Shown: positions 33,326-41,802, counted from the first letter of the stretch. The stretch is 42,866 bases of DNA from Phycisphaerales bacterium (GCA_025361735.1 JANYKD010000159.1:1-42866), one strand, 5' to 3'. Translations and numbers: made by a program. The notes: generated by a model not told the origin, from the letters alone.

Positions 33326-34501
33326 TCACTTTGCCCCCAGCAAGGCTTCGCCCACATCCGTCGCCACCGCCTTGCGAAGCTGTATTGTCTTCCCCTTCCC
33401 ATCCGGGTGTACACTGTTGGTCAACAGGATGAAGTAACAGTCGTGCTCGGGGTCGAGCCAGAACATGGTGCCGGTGAAACCGGTGTGGCCGAAGGTCTTT
33501 CGAGCCTCAAAGCGTTCGCCGCGGCAGGAGGAATACCCCGTGTCCACGTCGAAGCCATAGGTCCGCCAGGCGGTTCCATCAGGCAGGCTGCGCGCGCGGG
33601 TCATTTCGCGAACGGTCGCCTCGGCCAGCACGCGTTTGCCGTCGATGACTCCGCCGGCCAGGATCATGCGGCAAAACCGCGAGAGGTCGCGGGCGGTACT
33701 GAAAACACCGGCGTGACCGGCCGCCCCGCCAAGGGCGTAAGCCCGCGGGTCGTGAACCTCGCCCTGCATCCAGTGACCCTGGCGCATCTGCGTGGGCGCG
33801 GAACGTGCCGCAAGTTCCGGACCCGGGCAATACAACGTCTCGGTCATGCCTGCGGGAACGAAGATCTCCTCGCGAGCGAAACGGTCCAGGCCGCGGCCAT
33901 CGACCGCCCTGACCAACTCACCCAGAACGATGTAGCCCACGTCGCTATAGACAAATGACTTTCCCGGTTCCTTCGATGGCTTGAGGGCGCAGATCTTCAT
34001 CAGGGCGGCCGCGGGTCCATCCTGGTAGTCCGCCATGGCGTTGTCAGCGATCAGCCCGCCCTGGTGCAGCAGCAATTGAGCGATGGTGATGGCCTCTTTG
34101 CCGTTGGCCGCGAACGCGGGGATGTGTTTGGCGACGGGGTCGGTCAGTATGAGCTTGCCGCGCTCGGCCAGGAGCATGACGGAGGGAGCGCAGCCGACGG
34201 ATTTGCTCAGCGAGGCAAGATCGAAGACGGTGTCGACAGTCATGGGGCGCGTGGTGGGGCGAACGGAACGGTTCCCATAGGCCTTCTCGTAGACAATATT
34301 ATCCCCCCTGCCCACGAGCAGGACGGCGCCGGGGATTTCCGCTCGGGCGATGGCCTGATTGATGAGTTGATCCACGTTCGCCATGCGCTCGGGAGCGAGC
34401 GGCTCGGCCGCGACTGCCGGGCAGGCTGCGACAACGATCAGGAGGCACCACGTGACGGCGACATACGTGCGTTGACCACGATGATTTCGCATACGCGACA
34501 T
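33326..34501 (-). CDS. Secreted serine hydrolase / class C beta-lactamase-like protein
   Basis: A 391-residue exported protein of the beta-lactamase/DD-peptidase/esterase family (COG1680 type). The ATG at 34501 (or 34492) gives a signal peptide ending near AVAAEPL; the longer frame upstream is antisense to the neighbour. Active-site motifs: Ser97-x-x-Lys100 (ASLSKSVG), a Tyr motif in FVYSDVGYIVLGEL, and HTGFTG as the third motif. The domain GGAAGHAGVFSTARDLSRFC is the usual family block. Such proteins are esterases, peptidases or penicillin-binding-like enzymes; true beta-lactamase activity cannot be assumed. Its start is only 24 bp from that of the divergent BNR gene. Confidence 0.85.
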   Translation of the reverse strand: MSRMRNHRGQRTYVAVTWCLLIVVAACPAVAAEPLAPERMANVDQLINQAIARAEIPGAVLLVGRGDNIVYEKAYGNRSVRPTTRPMTVDTVFDLASLSKSVGCAPSVMLLAERGKLILTDPVAKHIPAFAANGKEAITIAQLLLHQGGLIADNAMADYQDGPAAALMKICALKPSKEPGKSFVYSDVGYIVLGELVRAVDGRGLDRFAREEIFVPAGMTETLYCPGPELAARSAPTQMRQGHWMQGEVHDPRAYALGGAAGHAGVFSTARDLSRFCRMILAGGVIDGKRVLAEATVREMTRARSLPDGTAWRTYGFDVDTGYSSCRGERFEARKTFGHTGFTGTMFWLDPEHDCYFILLTNSVHPDGKGKTIQLRKAVATDVGEALLGAK

Positions 34502-34525
34502 GTTACCATGACCTTGAGGAGAATC

Positions 34526-35950
34526 ATGAGCAAGCCCAAAACACCCTCGACACGGCGGCAGTTCCTCCGGCACAGTCTCGGTACCATGGCGGCAGCGAGT
34601 CTCGCCGGCACGGTCGGACGTCAGAGCCGGGCCGGTGAGGCACCGGCCACGGCGTCGGCAAAGGATGATGGCTACCGAGGCATCTGGTTCGAGCTCGGCC
34701 AGAAGTCCGAGCACGGCGACAAATACTCCGGGGGGCTCGCCACCTACACCGCCAACCATGTGCCCATGGCCATCTACGCCAAAGAGGTCAACAAGACATT
34801 CTTCGTCTACGGCGGAGCCAAAGAAGGCAAGCGGCATCTGCTGGCCATGGCCTCGTATTTCGACCACGAGCGACGCGTCGTGCCGCGGCCGACCATCGTG
34901 CATGACAAGCAAACCGTAAATGATCCCCACGACAACCCCAGCCTGTGCATCGACAAGGAAGGCTTCATCTGGGTGTTCGTCAGCGGCCGGGCGAAACTGC
35001 GTCCCGGTTTCATCTACCGCAGCGCCAAGCCCTACAGCGTCGATGACTTCGCGGTCGTATCACAACGCGAGATCACCTATCCACAGCCGCGCTGGATCGA
35101 GGGCGAGGGATTCCTGCACCTGTTCACGAAATACACCAAGGGCCGCGAGCTCTACTGGAGCACCAGCCCGGACGGAAAGACCTGGTCACCCGACCGCAAA
35201 TTCGCTGGCATGGGCGGGCACTACCAGACCAGCCATCAGCGCGGCAAGCGCATCATCACCGCGTTCAACATGCATCCCGGCGGCGACGTCGACAAAAGGA
35301 CCAATCTCTATTTTCTACAGACCGACGACATGGGCCACACCTGGCGCAATATGCAGGGCGAGCCCGTCACCGTACCGCTGACCGAGAAGGCCAATCCGGC
35401 GCTCGTCCGCGACTACATGGCCGAGAAACGGCTGGTGTACATCCACGACATCGACCTAGATGCCGACGGGCGCCCTGTGATCATGTACAACACCACGGCC
35501 GACTTCAAACCCGGCCCGACCGGCGATCCGCGCTGGTGGACCATCGCCCACTGGACCGGCAAGACGTGGGAATACGCCGAGGTAACCCGCGCCAATCACA
35601 ACTACAGCACCGGATCGCTCTACATCGAGGACGGCCAGTGGCGCATCATCGGCCCGACCCAGCCCGGCCCGCAACCGATCGGCGGCGGCGGCGAAGTCGC
35701 CATCTGGTCGAGCAAGGATATCGGTAAGACCTGGGCCAAAGACCGCGAGATCACCCGCGGCAGCATCCGCAACCACAACTACGTGCGCCGTCCGATGCAC
35801 GCACATGCGGATTTCTACGCCTTCTGGGCCGATGGCAACCCCGATGCGTTCTCCAAGTCGAACCTGTACTTCGCCGACAAGACGGGTGAGCGCGTGTATC
35901 AATTGCCCTACGACATGAGCGGCGACTTCGCGGAATTAATTAAACTCTGA
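34526..35950 (+). CDS. Tat-exported BNR-repeat beta-propeller protein
   Basis: A 474-residue exported protein. GAGGAG at 34516-34521 fixes the ATG at 34526; a much longer frame upstream is antisense to the serine hydrolase. The N-terminus STRRQFLRHSLGTMAAASL is a Tat signal with RRQFL, followed by GTVGRQSRA. The mature part begins DDGYRGIWFELGQ and carries three Asp-box-like repeats: STSPDGKTW, QTDDMGHTW and SSKDIGKTW. This matches the BNR_4 family of seven-bladed propellers, which includes sialidase-like and polysaccharide-lyase proteins (for example PL24/PL25 ulvan lyases). No catalytic residues can be assigned, so substrate binding or lyase activity is an inference. It fits a polysaccharide-degrading lifestyle with the GH78 gene. 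Confidence 0.8.
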   Translation: MSKPKTPSTRRQFLRHSLGTMAAASLAGTVGRQSRAGEAPATASAKDDGYRGIWFELGQKSEHGDKYSGGLATYTANHVPMAIYAKEVNKTFFVYGGAKEGKRHLLAMASYFDHERRVVPRPTIVHDKQTVNDPHDNPSLCIDKEGFIWVFVSGRAKLRPGFIYRSAKPYSVDDFAVVSQREITYPQPRWIEGEGFLHLFTKYTKGRELYWSTSPDGKTWSPDRKFAGMGGHYQTSHQRGKRIITAFNMHPGGDVDKRTNLYFLQTDDMGHTWRNMQGEPVTVPLTEKANPALVRDYMAEKRLVYIHDIDLDADGRPVIMYNTTADFKPGPTGDPRWWTIAHWTGKTWEYAEVTRANHNYSTGSLYIEDGQWRIIGPTQPGPQPIGGGGEVAIWSSKDIGKTWAKDREITRGSIRNHNYVRRPMHAHADFYAFWADGNPDAFSKSNLYFADKTGERVYQLPYDMSGDFAELIKL

Positions 35951-36012
35951 CGATCGTTTCGAGCCAGGTACAAGCCATACACGAGACTTCTACTCAATCG
36001 CACGTTGTCGTG

Positions 36013-36018
36013 TATAAT
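36013..36018 (+). promoter_or_regulatory. TATAAT box 6 nt before the HNH-module ATG (leaderless promoter)
   Basis: The order is TATAAT-ttgcac-ATG(36025). No ribosome-binding site lies between, and the -35 region is not obvious. Confidence 0.55.
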
Positions 36019-36024
36019 TTGCAC

Positions 36025-36291
36025 ATGCTCACGCACCCGGAAATACTCGATCGCCTCTTCGAGCCTGCGGCGGGGACTTTTCCCAAGGCGCTCGCTCGTC
36101 AATTGCTGGATGTGCACTTCCCTCCCGCCGACCACGCGCGATACGAACAGCTCTCGACCAAAGCCCAGGACGGACGGCTTACGGCGAAGGAGCGGGCATT
36201 GCTGGAAGACTACGTAAATCTCAATGACTTCCTGATGATCCTCAAGACAAAAGCCCGCGCATCGCTGCAAAAGCGCAGTTCGGCAGCGTGA
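36025..36291 (+). CDS. Small helical protein preceding an HNH endonuclease
   Basis: An 88-residue, mostly helical protein (MLTHPEILDRLFEPAAGTFP, then LDVHFPPADHARYEQLSTKA and ERALLEDYVNLNDFL). It overlaps the HNH gene by 4 bp (GTGA), the arrangement used by many toxin-antitoxin pairs. The same two-gene order, a short helical protein plus an HNH protein, recurs in planctomycetes and cyanobacteria from memory. Its role could be an antitoxin-like partner or an unrelated cofactor. No DNA-binding motif is evident. Confidence 0.7.
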   Translation: MLTHPEILDRLFEPAAGTFPKALARQLLDVHFPPADHARYEQLSTKAQDGRLTAKERALLEDYVNLNDFLMILKTKARASLQKRSSAA

Positions 36292-36683
36292 GTATGGATC
36301 ATCTGGACGACGAAGTTCGGAAGCGGGCGCGCGGGCGCTGCGAGTATTGCCAGATGCCTGAGCACCTTTCGGAGCTCCGGCACATGCCGGACCACATCAT
36401 CGCCAAACAGCATGGCGGAAAGACACGCGCGGATAATCTGGCGCTGGCATGCGCCCGCTGCAATCTCCACAAAGGTCCGAATATCGCCGGTGTCGACCCA
36501 CAGACCGCGAAATTGACCCGTCTTTTCAATCCCCGGACAGATCGTTGGACAGACCATTTCCGCTGGCGCAAGGCCCGTCTTGTGGGGCCGAGCGCCATCG
36601 GCCGGACCACTGTTGTTGTGCTCGCAATCAATCATCCGTATCGCGTGGCGCTTCGGGAGATGATGCTGGCTACAGACGAGTAA
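36288..36683 (+). CDS. HNH endonuclease
   Basis: A 131-residue HNH nuclease that starts at GTG overlapping the previous gene's stop; ATG at 36294 is an alternative. Active-site elements are complete: Cys18-x2-Cys21 (RCEYCQ), the catalytic DHI at 35-37 (PDHIIAKQHGGKT), Asn50 (ADNLALAC) and Cys55-x2-Cys58...His61 (CARCNLHKG). The C-terminal 60 residues (LTRLFNPRTDRWTDHFRW) are a family extension with a second basic patch. The gene ends 7 bp from the convergent rodA stop. Confidence 0.88.
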   Translation: MSMDHLDDEVRKRARGRCEYCQMPEHLSELRHMPDHIIAKQHGGKTRADNLALACARCNLHKGPNIAGVDPQTAKLTRLFNPRTDRWTDHFRWRKARLVGPSAIGRTTVVVLAINHPYRVALREMMLATDE

Positions 36684-36690
36684 CCGCTGG

Positions 36691-37899
36691 CTAGTCAAAC
36701 TCAAACGCATCCTTCGCCATCACCAGCGGCCGGTTCTGGCCGATGTTGAGCAGCAACCCGGCAGCGATGAATGATGCCAGCAGCGATGAGCCGCCGTAGG
36801 AAACAAAGGGCAGCGTGATTCCCGTCACGGGCATGAGGCGTTGGGCAACCATGATGTTGCAGAAGGTCTGTCCGGCCAGGAGCGACACGGTGCCGACGGC
36901 CACCAGTTTTCCAAACGGCTCGCGCGTTGCGGAGGCGATCTCGACCCCCGTCGTGAACAGCACGAGATACGCCGCCAGCGTGACCGTGGCGCCGATGAAG
37001 CCGAACTGCTCGCCGATGAGTGCGAAAACCATATCGTTGTGCGCCTCGGGGACCGTCCGGCCAACGGGAATGTTGAGCGCGCCCTTGCCGGTGAAGCCGC
37101 CGGAACCGAACGCGGTGACGGCCTGCTCCTGCTGATAGCCCGTGTCGCGAAGAATGGCCGGATCGCGCGAGAACAGGGCGTAGACGCGGGCCCGCTGGTA
37201 TTTCTTGATCAGTGCCGGAAAGTGCTTGAGGACGGGAACTTCGATGTCCAGGCCCGTCTTCTCGCGCGGACCCGAATACCAGGCGATGGGCATCAGCGCC
37301 AGACCGATCGCCATGATCGCCAGCAGGTGCCGCAGGCGCGCGCCGGCGACAAAGAGCAGCGCGAACAGCGCGGGAATGAAGAGGATCGCCGTGCCCAGGT
37401 CCGGCTGTTTAAGAATGACCATGAGGGGCACCACGGCCAGCAGGAACGGCGGAATGAGTCCGCCCAGCGTGCGGTAGTTGGACCGGAAGCGCAGATAGCG
37501 CGCCATGACCATGCAGAACGCCACCTTCATCAGCTCGGCCGGCTGAAGCTTGAGCGGGCCGACGTTGATCCAGTTGCGCTGCCCCTTGATCTCGGGCACC
37601 CCGAGAAACCCGCCCGTGGGCACTCCGGGCATCACGGTGTAGATGAGTAGCGCCAGGCTGAGGAAATAGAACGGCCAGGCGAATCGGCCGATGATCTGGT
37701 AGGAAACCGCCTGCATCGCCAGCATGACACCGAAACCGATGACGACAAAGAGTATCTGCTTCTTGGCATCGGCGGCGGCGTGCAGGTCGGCGACCGAGTG
37801 AGCCTGGATGGAAACGACGCCAACAACCGAGAGCACCAGCACGGCCACGAGGACCGGCCAGTTGGAGGCGATGGCGAGTTGACGCCAGAATCGGTTCAT
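36691..37899 (-). CDS. rodA: RodA peptidoglycan glycosyltransferase (SEDS family)
   Basis: A 402-residue polytopic membrane protein that polymerises peptidoglycan glycan strands from lipid II as partner of PBP2 in the elongasome. Family motifs are visible: KGQRNWINVGPLKLQPAEL (ending PAELMK), RVYALFSRDPAILRDTGYQQ, QAVTAFGSGGFTGKG, VPEAHNDMVFALIGEQFGF and MPVTGITLPFVSYGGSSLL. The ATG at 37899 is chosen; an in-frame TTG at 37911 is possible. It is the last gene of the mre operon, 15 bp after an uncharacterised membrane gene. The presence of both RodA and PBP2 suggests a peptidoglycan-containing rod or ovoid cell. Confidence 0.96.
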   Translation of the reverse strand: MNRFWRQLAIASNWPVLVAVLVLSVVGVVSIQAHSVADLHAAADAKKQILFVVIGFGVMLAMQAVSYQIIGRFAWPFYFLSLALLIYTVMPGVPTGGFLGVPEIKGQRNWINVGPLKLQPAELMKVAFCMVMARYLRFRSNYRTLGGLIPPFLLAVVPLMVILKQPDLGTAILFIPALFALLFVAGARLRHLLAIMAIGLALMPIAWYSGPREKTGLDIEVPVLKHFPALIKKYQRARVYALFSRDPAILRDTGYQQEQAVTAFGSGGFTGKGALNIPVGRTVPEAHNDMVFALIGEQFGFIGATVTLAAYLVLFTTGVEIASATREPFGKLVAVGTVSLLAGQTFCNIMVAQRLMPVTGITLPFVSYGGSSLLASFIAAGLLLNIGQNRPLVMAKDAFEFD

Positions 37900-37914
37900 G
37901 GTTGGAGCCAACGG

Positions 37915-38712
37915 CTAGGCCTGCTCGTAGAGCCCGGCAAGGAGAACGCGCGCCGGCCGGCGCAAATTCACGATGATCCACAGGTTGTCGCCGGGCTGGA
38001 GCGCGCCCATGCGATTGGGGATGAGCAGCGAGAAAACGGACGCGGATTTGTGGTCGCGCAGGGCGCAGCGGACGACGCGGGACAGCGGCGCGATCGGTGA
38101 TTGGCGCGAGTCGAGGACCACCGCGACGGCCGCGTCGCCGTGCTTCCAGAGACTTAGGTAGCGTCCGCGCAGGAAGAAGGCGTAACCGAATAGACACAGG
38201 ATAAAGGGCAGGAGGATGGCGCCGACGAGCAAGTCGTAGGCAGTCGAGAACGTGGCCGTCGTGGTAAAGCGTTTGGGATTGGCGGGATCGACGTAAATCG
38301 GGATCGTCGTCTGGCATTCCAACGTCTCGCGATTGTCCGGGAGCGTCTGATCGACCACCTTGTAGGGCGGCCGGCCTGGGAGCGTGACGGTCATGTCGAC
38401 TCTCAGCGCCGCATCGGCTGTATAGCGTTTGCCCTTGACGACTTCCGCGCCCACCCGATCAAGGTAGGCCTGCCCCTTGATCCCATGCTCGACCAGCCAT
38501 CGTCCGCGACGCGAGCGGGCCACATTGCCGGAGACAAAATAGACGGCGACAATCAGCAGGAAGAGACCGAGAATCCACCACGGCCGGACACGGGCCTCAC
38601 CCCAGGTTCGCCGGCGAACGCCCGCGGTTACCGGCCGGGGCGGATCGGGCGGGCGCACGGCGTCTTCCGCCGAGATTGAAAGGCTGGCCGGATTGGCGGG
38701 AATATTGCTCAA
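37915..38712 (-). CDS. Uncharacterised DUF3592-like membrane protein inside the mre operon
   Basis: A 265-residue protein with a Pro-rich N-terminus, one transmembrane segment (VRPWWILGLFLLIVAVYFV), an extracytoplasmic domain of about 100 residues and a second hydrophobic segment (LLVGAILLPFILCLFGYAF), then a cytosolic tail. A strong AGGAGAG followed 5 nt later by TTG (38712) makes the TTG the most likely start; the ATG at 38748 has no such site. The N-terminal half resembles DUF3592-type sequences (YTADAALRVDMTVTLPGRPP, then PIYVDPANPKRFT). It lies between mrdA and rodA, 82 and 15 bp from them. The position suggests a role linked to wall elongation. Confidence 0.7.
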   Translation of the reverse strand: MSNIPANPASLSISAEDAVRPPDPPRPVTAGVRRRTWGEARVRPWWILGLFLLIVAVYFVSGNVARSRRGRWLVEHGIKGQAYLDRVGAEVVKGKRYTADAALRVDMTVTLPGRPPYKVVDQTLPDNRETLECQTTIPIYVDPANPKRFTTTATFSTAYDLLVGAILLPFILCLFGYAFFLRGRYLSLWKHGDAAVAVVLDSRQSPIAPLSRVVRCALRDHKSASVFSLLIPNRMGALQPGDNLWIIVNLRRPARVLLAGLYEQA

Positions 38713-38793
38713 AGTCTCTCCTGACGAAATCGTCGCGACTGACAACATACACCAAGGTACGCACGCCGGCGTGCACAGGCAAGGCGACATGTC

Positions 38794-41052
38794 CTACTGG
38801 GCGCCAAGGTAGCCATGCTCCTTGGCCGCTTCGAGCAGAGCCTTGACCACCGGGGCCGCGTCCTTGCCGCCGGCACCGCCGTACTCGAGCATCACGGCAA
38901 ACGCGATCCTGGGATTTTCGGCCGGGGCGAAACCGATGAACCAGGCGTGCGAAAGCTCGGTCCCGCCGTTGCCCGTGCCGCGATACCATGGCAGTTCGCC
39001 GTTGGGCTTCTCTCGCGTAAAGACCTCCGGAAACACTCGCTCCGGCCGCCCGCGCTCGTTGGTCAGCTCGCGTCCTCTTTCATCCCGCTTGATGTAGCTG
39101 AACTTCATCGCCTGCGCTGTCCCGGTCTTGCCACACACCGCAATATCCTGACGGCGCACATCATAACCCGAACCCGCCCGCGTGTTCACGACCTTCCACA
39201 TCCCTTCCTTCACGGCGGCCAGCGCCGCTGGATCGAGATGTAAATCCACGCGATCCTCGGTCGCCCCGGGCACGGCCGGCCCGCCGGACACAAGCTTCGG
39301 CCGCATCCAGATGCCGTCGCGGGCGATCGTCGCGGCGACGTTGGCCATCTGGATCGGGGTCGCCAGCACGTGCGACTGGCCGATGCCGCAGAACCACGAC
39401 ACCGAGCGCTGTGTGGGTCCATGATACGATCGGGGCAACTGGCCGCTCCGCTCCGGCAGCCCGATTCCCGTGGGCCGGCCCAGCCCAAAGCGATCCATCC
39501 AGACCGACAACCGCTCGAGCCCGAGTTTGTCGCCGAGCGTCTCGAAGAAAACATTGCATGACCGCTGGATGGCATCGACCAGCGTGAGAAATCCCGTCGG
39601 GTGCTCGGCCCCGTAGGGCATCTTGTGGTGCTTCACGACTTCATCGCCATATTTCGCCGCGTACTTCGACGCCGTCCAGCAGCGTCCCGAAATCGGCTGC
39701 TTCTTGCCGTCGATAATCAGATAACCCGTACACTCGATCGTGGAGTTGACGTTGATGATCCCTTCGCCGACCGCCGCGATGCCCACCAGCGGCTTGACCG
39801 TCGACCCGGGCTCCAGCGCCGCCTGCGTGGCTCGGTTGCTCAGCGGCCGGTTGATCTCGTCCAGCGCCATCTTCGCATACTGATCGTCGTAATGGTTCAA
39901 ATCGTACGTCGGATACGACACCAGCGCCCGCACCTGGCTCGTGGGAATCTCGATGACCACCGCCGCCCCATGCATCGGGTGCGACTCGACAACCACTCCG
40001 TTTTCGGTCCACTCCATCTTCGAGAACACGTTCTCGATCTGCGCCTGCAGATCCATGTCCAGCGAGATCCGCACATCGCCTCCGGGGACGGCTTCGGTTT
40101 GCTCGACGATCTCGTCGTGCCCGGCGATGCGGACCAGCCGGCCACGCACGCCCCGCAGCGTCCGTTCGCACAGCGCCTCCACCCCCGAGCGCCCGACCAG
40201 ATCCGTCGGCCGATATTGCCGCAAATCATCGCCGATGCACGGGTCGTTGTCCTGGTCCTCTTTCTTAACACCCGAGAGATTTCCAATGGTGTGGCAGGCG
40301 ACTGACTGATACGGATAGTATCGGTGCTTGCTCGGCCGCAGCTCCAGCCCGGGGTACTCCTCGATGTGCTTCTTGAGCCGGTTGTGCGTCTCGGTCGAGA
40401 TCGCCGACAGAATGACGTGCGCCTGGAACTGCTCGGCAACCTCCACGTTGAAATTGTCCAGTTCCGGCGCCGCGGAGTCGCCCGAGAGAAATTCGCGATA
40501 CCACGGCTCCTGCGTGCCGGCCGGTTCGGCGCGGTCCTTCATCGCCTGCTCGTAGCGCTTGTACCAGACCACGCGGCGGCGAAAATCCACGTGGCGGAAG
40601 ATCGTGCCCTTGATGTCCTCAATGTCCTCGCGGCTCTTGCCCGACTCCGCCGCCAGTGTGTCCCACATCACGTCGATGTCGTGCGAGACGCCGTCGGTCG
40701 CCTCCCGCACCATCTCCAGGCGCGCGTCATGGCTTGCCTTGCGATACTCGGCCGGCATCCGCTGGGCGATGCGCGCCAGCGCCATCTCGCGCATCCACGC
40801 TGGAGTCTTTTCGATGGCCCGGTAGTCGACAGCGGCGTCGATGCACGGTTCGTCCACCGCGACCACGCGCCCGCGATAATCGAGGATTCTCCCTCGAGCA
40901 GTCTCGACAAAGGTGGGTCGCTTGAGCGTTTCGCGCGATTGTTTCCGCCAGTAATCGCCGTGGACCAGTTGCAGGTTGGCCGCGCGCACAATCAGCAACC
41001 CGACGATGCCGGCCAGCAATGCGAAGAATATCTTGAGGCGACGCTCGAACAT
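38794..41052 (-). CDS. mrdA: Penicillin-binding protein 2 (elongation transpeptidase)
   Basis: A 752-residue class B penicillin-binding protein that crosslinks peptidoglycan with RodA in the elongasome. It has an N-terminal transmembrane anchor (FFALLAGIVGLLIVRA), a pedestal domain (ETARGRILDYRGRVVAVDEP) and a C-terminal transpeptidase domain. Catalytic motifs: Ser417-x-x-Lys420 (EPGSTVKPL), Ser498-x-Asn500 (QRSCNVFFE) and Lys642-Thr-Gly-Thr (CGKTGTAQA). It is about 100 residues longer than E. coli PBP2, mostly as an acidic insertion in the pedestal (about 85-200). The ATG at 41052 has no normal ribosome-binding site: the bases before it are the repeat unit TTGGAAT, whose GGA may serve. Confidence 0.95.
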   Translation of the reverse strand: MFERRLKIFFALLAGIVGLLIVRAANLQLVHGDYWRKQSRETLKRPTFVETARGRILDYRGRVVAVDEPCIDAAVDYRAIEKTPAWMREMALARIAQRMPAEYRKASHDARLEMVREATDGVSHDIDVMWDTLAAESGKSREDIEDIKGTIFRHVDFRRRVVWYKRYEQAMKDRAEPAGTQEPWYREFLSGDSAAPELDNFNVEVAEQFQAHVILSAISTETHNRLKKHIEEYPGLELRPSKHRYYPYQSVACHTIGNLSGVKKEDQDNDPCIGDDLRQYRPTDLVGRSGVEALCERTLRGVRGRLVRIAGHDEIVEQTEAVPGGDVRISLDMDLQAQIENVFSKMEWTENGVVVESHPMHGAAVVIEIPTSQVRALVSYPTYDLNHYDDQYAKMALDEINRPLSNRATQAALEPGSTVKPLVGIAAVGEGIINVNSTIECTGYLIIDGKKQPISGRCWTASKYAAKYGDEVVKHHKMPYGAEHPTGFLTLVDAIQRSCNVFFETLGDKLGLERLSVWMDRFGLGRPTGIGLPERSGQLPRSYHGPTQRSVSWFCGIGQSHVLATPIQMANVAATIARDGIWMRPKLVSGGPAVPGATEDRVDLHLDPAALAAVKEGMWKVVNTRAGSGYDVRRQDIAVCGKTGTAQAMKFSYIKRDERGRELTNERGRPERVFPEVFTREKPNGELPWYRGTGNGGTELSHAWFIGFAPAENPRIAFAVMLEYGGAGGKDAAPVVKALLEAAKEHGYLGAQ

Positions 41053-41286
41053 GGCAATTCCAAATCAGCAGATTAAACACGAAGACACGAAGACACGAAG
41101 CGAACCACGGCGGCGGTACGCCGGACGGCGAGGAAAGGTATTTCAGATTTGAAATCTGAGATTCCAAATTTCAAATTCCAAATTCCAAATTCCAAATCTG
41201 AAATCTCAAATCCGACATTCCAAATCCCGCATCGCACACCAAACCCCGCTTCGTGTCTTCGTGCCTTCGTGTTTAATCTTCCGCAT
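41053..41286. repeat. Composite repeat block between mreD and mrdA
   Basis: About 234 bp without genes in the middle of the mre operon. Outer 33-nt arms, 41070-41102 and the reverse complement of 41247-41279, match at 32 of 33 positions, and each contains three units of an ACACGAAG octamer. Between them lies a heptamer array of about 14 units from 41140 to 41237 (consensus ATTCCAA, variants ATTTCAA, ATCTGAA, ATCTCAA). Another unit is at 41057-41063, next to the mrdA start. TCAGATTT-G-AAATCTGA within it is also palindromic. Confidence 0.85.
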
Positions 41287-41802
41287 TCACGCTCGTGCGG
41301 CCCGCAGCGGCCGGAATCCGAACACGCGCTTCAACCGCACCAGCGGAAATAACACCAGCGGCGACAGCAGCGCCGTGTACAGCACCCCGCACACCGTCTC
41401 CACCACCGACGGCCCCGACGATTCCAGATGGTGCAAACGCGGATACGCCCAGTCGTTGAACAGCGTCGCCGCCGCCACGACCAGACCGGCCGCGAACGTC
41501 ACGAACATGTGCGTCAGCGGATGATCTCGCTTCACCGACGGCTGCATGCCCAGCACCACCAGCCCGGCCAGCCCGTACGCAAACGCGTGCATCCCCATCG
41601 GTTCCTGCGAGAGCAGGTCCTGAAACAACCCCAGCGCAAATATGCCCGCCAGGGCATGCTGCCGCGAGGCATTAATACAGACGAATACCACGACCGGCAG
41701 CACCAGGTTCGGCGATGCCTTGCCCCAGTTGATGTATCCCGTCAACGCCAGGTGTACGGCGAGAATCATGTACGCCAGAATTCCAAAGCTGAGCCAGCGC
41801 AT
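41287..41802 (-). CDS. mreD: Rod shape-determining protein MreD
   Basis: A 171-residue small membrane protein with five hydrophobic segments, consistent with MreD, which links MreC to other elongasome parts. GGAGGG 8 nt upstream supports the ATG at 41802 (MRWLSFGILAYMILAVHLAL) over a longer frame. The family-like segment FALGLFQDLLSQEPMGMHAF (with DLLS-x-x-PMG) is present. It lies 1 bp after mreC; the downstream distance to mrdA is enlarged by a repeat block. The sequence is divergent and the context decides. Confidence 0.88.
   Translation of the reverse strand: MRWLSFGILAYMILAVHLALTGYINWGKASPNLVLPVVVFVCINASRQHALAGIFALGLFQDLLSQEPMGMHAFAYGLAGLVVLGMQPSVKRDHPLTHMFVTFAAGLVVAAATLFNDWAYPRLHHLESSGPSVVETVCGVLYTALLSPLVLFPLVRLKRVFGFRPLRAARA

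Noticed and set aside
33326-34501. Calling the serine hydrolase an antibiotic-resistance beta-lactamase
   Set aside because: SxxK, Tyr and HTG motifs are shared by esterases and peptidases of the same fold; nothing shows lactam hydrolysis.
34064-34525. N-terminal 154-codon extension of the BNR protein frame
   Set aside because: It is antisense to the serine hydrolase, whereas GAGGAG and a Tat signal place the real start at 34526.
41053-41286. CRISPR array hypothesis for the periodic block in the mre operon
   Set aside because: Units are 7-8 bp and contiguous, without spacer-length intervals, and no cas genes are present.
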